Origin: Spirochaetia bacterium
GTDB taxonomy: Bacteria; Spirochaetota; Spirochaetia; Treponematales; Breznakiellaceae
Direction of reading: 5' to 3'
Assembly: GCA_026002045.1 (NCBI GenBank)
Contig: BOAV01000088.1
Coordinates: 1 to 10,497 of the forward strand
Length of the DNA: 10,497 nucleotides
In this document: positions 6,076 through 10,497 of the stretch, one piece after another
How positions within the stretch are numbered: position 1 is the first letter of the stretch
Layout: every line of letters starts with the position of its first letter
Program-made: the position numbers and the translations under genes
The notes under the pieces: model-generated
Told to the model about the DNA's origin: nothing
Seen by the model: the letters and a program-made list of their open reading frames with translations, nothing else
The model's database searches: none

Positions 6076-7017
6076 ATGCCTTTTAAGAGTGTACCGCAAA
6101 AATTTAACGCCTCCATAAAAGAGGTGGTGATTGGTACGGGGGATGCGGCCCTCACCCTTGGCGGTGAAAGTGTGCTGCCCCTGTATAGCTTTGACGACCC
6201 AATAAAGAACCCGCCAAAAGTGGGGATCGAATTTTCTGACCTGGGTCCCAATCGGGATTTGCCGGGGATAGCCGCCTTCTACGCCGGGGCGGAAACCATT
6301 GCGGATGTGGCAAAGCGGGCCGCTGAAAAGTCCGGGGCAAGTTTTGTGAGCCTGGCCCTGGAAGGCGCAGACCCCAACGGCAAGAACAAATCCATTGATG
6401 AATGCGTGGCCCTCTGCAAGGAAGTTGCGGATGCGGTTAAACTCCCCCTGGTAATACAGGGCTGCAAGAACGTCGAAAAGGACGGCCAGCTTTTTGTAAA
6501 AATTGCCGAAGCATTGCAGGGCAAAAACGTACTGCTGCTGTCCGCCCGTGAGGAAAACTACAAGGCCGTTGCTGCGGGGGCGGTTCTGGCCTATGGGCAG
6601 AAGATCGGCGCAGAATCTGCGGTGGACATCAACCTGGCAAAACAGCTCAACGTGCTTATTTCCCAGCTGGGGGTGAGCGCGGGGAATACGGCGGTGAACC
6701 TCGGTTCCGCCGCGGCCGGTTACGGCTTTGAGTACGTGGCCTCCACCATGGACCGGGTCAAGTCTGCGGCCTTGGCCCAGAACGATACCATGCTCCAGAT
6801 GCCGATCATCACCCCCGTGGGCTCCGAAGCCTGGTCGGTCAAGGAAGCGGTTGTGTCGGAAGAGGATTTCCCCGAATGGGGCCCCGTGGAACAGCGGGGT
6901 ATCGACATGGAGATCACCACCGCCGCGGCGGATATTGCCGCCGGGTCCAACGCAGTAATACTGCGGCATCCGGTTTCGGTAACAACCATCACCAAACTTG
7001 TTTCGGAACTTGTGTAA
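6076..7017 (+). CDS. acsD: Corrinoid/iron-sulfur protein small (beta) subunit
   Basis: AcsD is the small subunit of the corrinoid iron-sulfur protein (CFeSP), which carries the methyl group from methyl-THF to acetyl-CoA synthase. It is a TIM-barrel protein without its own cluster. The 313-residue length is typical. AAAGGAG at 6061-6067 sets the start at 6076. Recognisable segments are IGTGDAALTLGGESVLP (19-35), the start of the barrel, LEGADPNGKN (95-104), LPLVIQGCKNVEKD (123-136), AREENYKAVAAG (157-168), DINLAKQLNVLI (184-195) and MPIITPVGSEAW (242-253). The segment IGxGxAxxxLGGExVL recurs in AcsC, as expected for the two paralogous CFeSP subunits. The gene is 17 nt ahead of acsC. Confidence 0.95.
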   Translation: MPFKSVPQKFNASIKEVVIGTGDAALTLGGESVLPLYSFDDPIKNPPKVGIEFSDLGPNRDLPGIAAFYAGAETIADVAKRAAEKSGASFVSLALEGADPNGKNKSIDECVALCKEVADAVKLPLVIQGCKNVEKDGQLFVKIAEALQGKNVLLLSAREENYKAVAAGAVLAYGQKIGAESAVDINLAKQLNVLISQLGVSAGNTAVNLGSAAAGYGFEYVASTMDRVKSAALAQNDTMLQMPIITPVGSEAWSVKEAVVSEEDFPEWGPVEQRGIDMEITTAAADIAAGSNAVILRHPVSVTTITKLVSELV

Positions 7018-7034
7018 GGACAAAGGAGAAAACC

Positions 7035-8369
7035 ATGGCGCTTAAAGGACTGGATATATTCAAGCTGACCCCCAAGACCAACTGCAAAGACTGCGGCATC
7101 CCGACTTGTATGGCCTTTGCCATGAAGGTTGCCCAGGGCGCGATTGGGCTCGAAAAATGCCCCCATTTGTCGGCGGAGGCCCTGAAAACTTTGGGAGAGG
7201 CCACGGAGCCCCCCATGAAGAGCATCAAGATAGGAGCAGGTTCCGCCGAGTACAGTCTGGGCGGGGAAACGGTGCTCTTCCGGCACGAAAAGACCTTTGT
7301 GTCCAAGTGTCTCTACGGGGTAACGGTCCGTTCAGACGATGCGGACAAGGCGATTGCGGAACTCTCAAAAATCGATTACGAGCGCATCAGCGAGCGGATG
7401 TTTGTTGAACTTATCAATGTGGAATATACAGGCAGCAAAGATGCATTTCTTGAAACGGTGAAGAAGGCCCTTGCTTCAGGCCGCACATTGATCCTTGATG
7501 TAAAGGACACCGATGCGGCGCAGGCGGCGCTGGAACTTGCCAAAGACAAAAAACCTGTACTCAACGCCGCCGATGAATCCAACTACAAGGCCATGAGCGA
7601 ACTCGCGGTAAAGTACGGGGTGGTTTTGGGTGTCAGCGGGAAAACCCTGGATAGCCTCCACGACACTATTACTGCGATTGAGGCATTGGGAAACAAAAAC
7701 CTTATCATCGATGTGGGCTCCCTTTCGATCAAGGATGCATTTGCAAAGGCGGTGCAGATACGGCGGGCCAGCCTGAAAGATGAGGACCGCAGTTTTGGTT
7801 ATCCTGCGCTGGTAAATGCGGCAAAACTGGCCCCCAAAAACCATGAACTGCAAACCGCGCTGGCAAGCCTTTTTACGGTAAAGTACGGCTCCATCATCAT
7901 TCTGGAAAGCATGACCTATGCCCAGGCCCTGCCCCTTTACGGGCTCCGGCAGAATCTCTACACGGACCCCCAAAAGCCCATGAAGGTGGAGCCGGGGATT
8001 TATCCCATAAACGGCGCGGACGAAAACGCGATCTGCGCCACCACCGTGGACTTTGCCCTTACCTACTTCATCGTTTCCGGGGAGTTGGAGCGGTCCGGGG
8101 TGCCGGTAAATCTGCTCATTTCCGATGCGGGGGGCTACTCGGTGCTTACCGCCTGGGCCGCGGGAAAACTTTCCGCCGGATCCGTCAGCCGCTTCATCAA
8201 GGAAAATAACATCGAAGGCAAAATCAAGAGCCGCAATCTGGTGATCCCCGGCAAGGTGGCGGTGCTCAAGGGCGAGCTTGAGGAAAATCTGCCCGGATGG
8301 AAGATCATTGTCGCCCCCAACGAAGCGGTGGGGCTGGTCAAATTTCTTAAAGAATTAAAGACAGCATAA
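7035..8369 (+). CDS. acsC: Corrinoid/iron-sulfur protein large (gamma) subunit
   Basis: AcsC is the large CFeSP subunit, holding a [4Fe-4S] cluster for reductive activation and the cobalamin that carries the methyl group. The frame is open further upstream to 6876, but the start at 7035 is preferred: AAAGGAG at 7022-7028 precedes it and the predicted protein begins exactly at the conserved LDIFKLTPKTNCKDCG. It then has 444 residues, normal for the family. The N-terminal cluster motif is Cys17-x2-Cys20-x4-Cys25-x16-Cys42. A TIM barrel follows, starting near SIKIGAGSAEYSLGGE. The C-terminal corrinoid-binding domain, roughly the last 110 residues, contains TTVDFALTYFIVSGEL, LLISDAGGYSVLTAWAAGKL and VIPGKVAVLKGELEE. 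It lies between acsD and acsE with 17-nt gaps and strong ribosome sites on each side. Confidence 0.96.
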   Translation: MALKGLDIFKLTPKTNCKDCGIPTCMAFAMKVAQGAIGLEKCPHLSAEALKTLGEATEPPMKSIKIGAGSAEYSLGGETVLFRHEKTFVSKCLYGVTVRSDDADKAIAELSKIDYERISERMFVELINVEYTGSKDAFLETVKKALASGRTLILDVKDTDAAQAALELAKDKKPVLNAADESNYKAMSELAVKYGVVLGVSGKTLDSLHDTITAIEALGNKNLIIDVGSLSIKDAFAKAVQIRRASLKDEDRSFGYPALVNAAKLAPKNHELQTALASLFTVKYGSIIILESMTYAQALPLYGLRQNLYTDPQKPMKVEPGIYPINGADENAICATTVDFALTYFIVSGELERSGVPVNLLISDAGGYSVLTAWAAGKLSAGSVSRFIKENNIEGKIKSRNLVIPGKVAVLKGELEENLPGWKIIVAPNEAVGLVKFLKELKTA

Positions 8370-8386
8370 AGAGGAGAAAATCGATC

Positions 8387-9172
8387 ATGGGTAAATTTAT
8401 TGTCATAGGTGAAAGGATCCATTGTATTTCCCCGGCGATCCGCGCCGCCATGGAGACCATGGATCCTGCCCCGATTTTGAAACGGGCAAAGGAACAGCTT
8501 GATGCGGGCGCGGTGTATCTGGATGTGAATATCGGCCCTGCGGAAAAGAACGGCCCCGAACTGATGAAGTGGGCGGTCAAACTGTTGCAGGATAACTGTG
8601 ACAATGTTCCCCTCTGTCTGGACACGTCGAACAAGAAGGCCATTGAGGCGGGGATTTCAGTGTACAACCGCGCCAAGGGCAAGCCCATTATCAATTCCGC
8701 CGATGCCGGCGACCGGATTTCCAACATCGACCTTGCGGCGGCCAACGGCGCGATCTGTATCGCCCTCTGCGCCAAACAGGGTGTCCCCTCGGACAACGAT
8801 GAGCGGATGGGTTACTGTCAGGAAATGCTGGAACACGGCATGGAGCTTGGCATGGAAGCGGAGGACCTCTGGTTCGATCCCCTGTTCCTGGTGATCAAGG
8901 GGATGCAGGACAAGCAGACTCAGGTGCTGGAATTTATCCGCCAGCTCAAGGACATGGGCTTCAATTCCACCGGGGGCCTTTCCAATGTTTCCAACATGAT
9001 GCCCAAACTTATCCGCCCCATCATGGATTCTGCGATGGTGGCCATGGCGATCAACAACGGCCTCACCTCGGCCATCGTGAACCCCTGCGATCAGCGGCTC
9101 ATGGAAACCATAAAGTCATCGGATATCATCATGAACAACAGTCTCTACGCGGATTCGTATCTGGAGATATGA
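8387..9172 (+). CDS. acsE: 5-methyltetrahydrofolate:corrinoid/iron-sulfur protein methyltransferase
   Basis: AcsE (MeTr) moves the N5-methyl group of methyl-THF to the Co(I) corrinoid of AcsC/AcsD, linking the folate steps to acetyl-CoA synthase. It has 261 residues, nearly the same as the Moorella enzyme, and forms a pterin-binding TIM barrel. GAGGAG at 8371-8376 sets the start. Motifs are VIGERIH (6-12), LDVNIGPAEKNG (45-56), LCLDTSN with Asp79, INSADA with Asn103, WFDP with Asp164 and GLSNVSN with Asn200. These match the Moorella residues Asp75, Asn96, Asp160 and Asn199 involved in binding and activating methyl-THF. The context with both CFeSP subunits rules out a methionine synthase fragment or an O-demethylase methyltransferase as the likelier role. 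Confidence 0.96.
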   Translation: MGKFIVIGERIHCISPAIRAAMETMDPAPILKRAKEQLDAGAVYLDVNIGPAEKNGPELMKWAVKLLQDNCDNVPLCLDTSNKKAIEAGISVYNRAKGKPIINSADAGDRISNIDLAAANGAICIALCAKQGVPSDNDERMGYCQEMLEHGMELGMEAEDLWFDPLFLVIKGMQDKQTQVLEFIRQLKDMGFNSTGGLSNVSNMMPKLIRPIMDSAMVAMAINNGLTSAIVNPCDQRLMETIKSSDIIMNNSLYADSYLEI

Positions 9173-9203
9173 GGTTTTAATTGCAGCATACAAGGAGAAG
9201 CGC

Positions 9204-10460
9204 ATGGTATTACTGAGTGATAACGGACTGGATGACGGCGCCTTGACGGATGCCCTTAAAAAATCGCTGGCAGGCAAAAAATTACGAAAGGTTCTGCTTT
9301 TGCCCCCCGATTATACGCGGCTCTATTCCGGGGCGGGAAAGATCACCGCCATCTATTATAAACTTTTAAAGGACACCGGTCCTGCGGACATCGAGGTTGA
9401 CGTCATGCCCGCCCTGGGAACCCATGAGCCCATGAGTCAAAAGGAGTGTGAAGCCTTTTTTGAAGGGGCCATCCCCTACGAGAAACTCCTTGTCCACAAC
9501 TGGCGGACCGAGGTTGTAAAAATCGGCGAAGTGCCCGGCGCCTTTGTGTCCGAAGTATCCGAAGGCAGGGCCTCCGCCAAGATCGATGTGGAAGTCAATA
9601 AACGGATCATGGACCCCTCCTACGATCTTATCATTTCCGCCGGTCAGGTGGTGCCCCATGAAGTAGTCGGTATGGCGAACTATTCAAAGAATATTTTTGT
9701 CGGCTGCGGCGGGTACAGCATGATCAACTCATCCCACATGCTTAGCGTGCGGTGGGGCATTGAGCGGCTTATGGGGAAGGATTTTTCGCCGGTCCGCAAA
9801 GTATTCGACTATGCGGAGGAACATTTCCTTAAAAATGTTCCGCTCCTCTATGTGCTCACCGTAACCACCACCAAAAATGACACCGCCCAAATACGGGGTT
9901 TGTATATTGGCCGGGACCGGGCGCTGTTTGAACAGGCGGTGAGTCTTTCCCAGGAGTTGAACCTTATCAAGGTGGATAAGCCCCTGAAAAAAGTGGTGGT
10001 CTATCTTGATCCGCGGGAGTTTAAATCCACCTGGCTGGGGAACAAGGCGATTTACCGGGTCAAGATGGCCATTGCCCAGGGGGGTGAACTGATAGTCCTC
10101 GCCCCGGGGATACGGAAATTCGGCGAAGATGAGGGAAATGACGCGCTCATCCGCAAATACGGCTATGTGGGGCAGGAAAAGGTCTTGCAGCTTATGGAAA
10201 CCCAGGAAGATCTGGGGAAAAACATGTCCGCCGCTGCCCATCTCATCCATGGTTCTTCGGACGGCAAATTCAGGATTATGTACTGCACCAAGGAGCTCAG
10301 CGAAGAAGAAGTGCGGGGCGTGGCCTTTGATTATATGCCCTACGATGAGGCGGCAAAACGCTACGATATTAGCAAACTCAAGGACGGGTACAACACGGTG
10401 GAGGGGGAAGAGATATACTATATCAGCAACCCTGCGCTGGGATTGTGGACCACGGGGTGA
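9204..10460 (+). CDS. LarA-like protein (nickel-dependent lactate racemase family, DUF2088)
   Basis: This 418-residue protein resembles LarA, a racemase using the covalently bound nickel-pincer cofactor. AAGGAG at 9193-9198 supports the start, 31 nt after acsE. By motif alignment with Lactobacillus plantarum LarA, residues for substrate and cofactor are kept: PPDYTR (Asp36 and Arg39, for Asp72 and Arg75), GTHEP (His74, for His108), VPHEVVG (His152, for His174), YSKNIFVG (Lys162, for the cofactor-bearing Lys184), SSH (His178, for nickel ligand His200) and Lys281 (for Lys298). Trp277 falls where LarA has Tyr294. So it is probably a real nickel-pincer enzyme, but its substrate may differ from lactate: LarA homologues act on several 2-hydroxy acids. 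No larB, larC or larE for cofactor synthesis is in the window. Why it follows acsE is not known. The alignment is by eye. Confidence 0.85.
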   Translation: MVLLSDNGLDDGALTDALKKSLAGKKLRKVLLLPPDYTRLYSGAGKITAIYYKLLKDTGPADIEVDVMPALGTHEPMSQKECEAFFEGAIPYEKLLVHNWRTEVVKIGEVPGAFVSEVSEGRASAKIDVEVNKRIMDPSYDLIISAGQVVPHEVVGMANYSKNIFVGCGGYSMINSSHMLSVRWGIERLMGKDFSPVRKVFDYAEEHFLKNVPLLYVLTVTTTKNDTAQIRGLYIGRDRALFEQAVSLSQELNLIKVDKPLKKVVVYLDPREFKSTWLGNKAIYRVKMAIAQGGELIVLAPGIRKFGEDEGNDALIRKYGYVGQEKVLQLMETQEDLGKNMSAAAHLIHGSSDGKFRIMYCTKELSEEEVRGVAFDYMPYDEAAKRYDISKLKDGYNTVEGEEIYYISNPALGLWTTG

Positions 10461-10497
10461 GAGGATATTAATTTATTGCAAAAATACTCTATACTGA
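10461..10497. other. Non-coding tail after the LarA-like gene
   Basis: An AT-rich stretch after the last stop codon. It contains TATACT at 10490-10495, a possible -10 box, but no matching -35 at a suitable distance. No hairpin terminator is visible before the window ends, so whether the operon ends here cannot be told. Confidence 0.4.

Noticed and set aside
6045..6086. 13-codon mini-ORF overlapping the acsD start, a possible leader peptide
   Set aside because: It has no ribosome site of its own, no run of regulatory codons, and would end just inside acsD; chance is the simpler explanation.
6043..7023. Long minus-strand open frame opposite acsD
   Set aside because: It is a mirror of the GC-rich codon pattern of acsD; the translation is rich in Gly, His and Arg and has no recognisable domain.
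6876..7034. Upstream extension of the acsC reading frame overlapping acsD
   Set aside because: It lies in an alternative frame inside the conserved acsD 3' end, has no AcsC similarity, and a strong ribosome site precedes the ATG at 7035.
10467..10495. Promoter for a following gene at the window end
   Set aside because: TATACT is present but there is no acceptable -35 sequence at 16-18 bp and no downstream gene visible.
1..10497. CRISPR array, tRNA or rRNA genes
   Set aside because: No regularly spaced repeats, cloverleaf-like stretches or rRNA-like sequence were seen, and coding genes fill nearly the whole window.

Overview
The window carries a one-directional gene cluster for the methyl (Eastern) branch of the Wood-Ljungdahl acetyl-CoA pathway, downstream of the 3' part of an insertion-sequence transposase. 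It suggests a CO2-reducing acetogen. The mix of clostridial-type folate enzymes with this gene order, moderate-to-high GC and strong AAGGAG ribosome sites fits an acetogenic spirochaete of the termite-gut Treponema primitia type. That assignment is inference from protein character; the sequence carries no taxonomic marker, and a clostridial host cannot be excluded.

Layout, all on the + strand: (1) 3-788, a 5'-truncated (by the window edge) IS481/IS3-like DDE transposase. (2) 789-907, a gene-free stretch holding a near-consensus sigma70-type promoter (807-835) just past the transposase. (3) 908-1849 metF. (4) 1850-1931, a short gap with an imperfect inverted repeat. (5) 1932-6009, the tightly packed block fhs-fchA-folD-focA, with gaps of 8, 2 and 3 nt. 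(6) 6010-6075, a gap with a TATAAT box. (7) 6076-9172, acsD-acsC-acsE with 17-nt gaps. (8) 9204-10460, a LarA-like (nickel-dependent lactate racemase family) gene. (9) 10461-10497, a non-coding tail.

How the genes work together: FocA would move formate across the membrane. Fhs joins formate to tetrahydrofolate using ATP. FchA makes methenyl-THF, FolD reduces it to methylene-THF, and MetF reduces that to methyl-THF. AcsE then transfers the methyl group to the corrinoid of the AcsC/AcsD iron-sulfur protein, which delivers it to CODH/acetyl-CoA synthase. CODH/ACS, formate dehydrogenase, hydrogenase and metV are not in this window.

Most notable points: FolD lacks the cyclohydrolase lysine (Ala52) and the supporting glutamine (Phe96), which fits a dehydrogenase-only enzyme depending on the neighbouring FchA. 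MetF has an unusual folate/NAD(P)H pocket (Arg214 where an aromatic is usual; TCH after the conserved Gln180) and a C9 tract coding a hexaproline insert. A Ni-enzyme-like LarA homologue closes the cluster. An IS lies directly upstream of the likely operon promoter.
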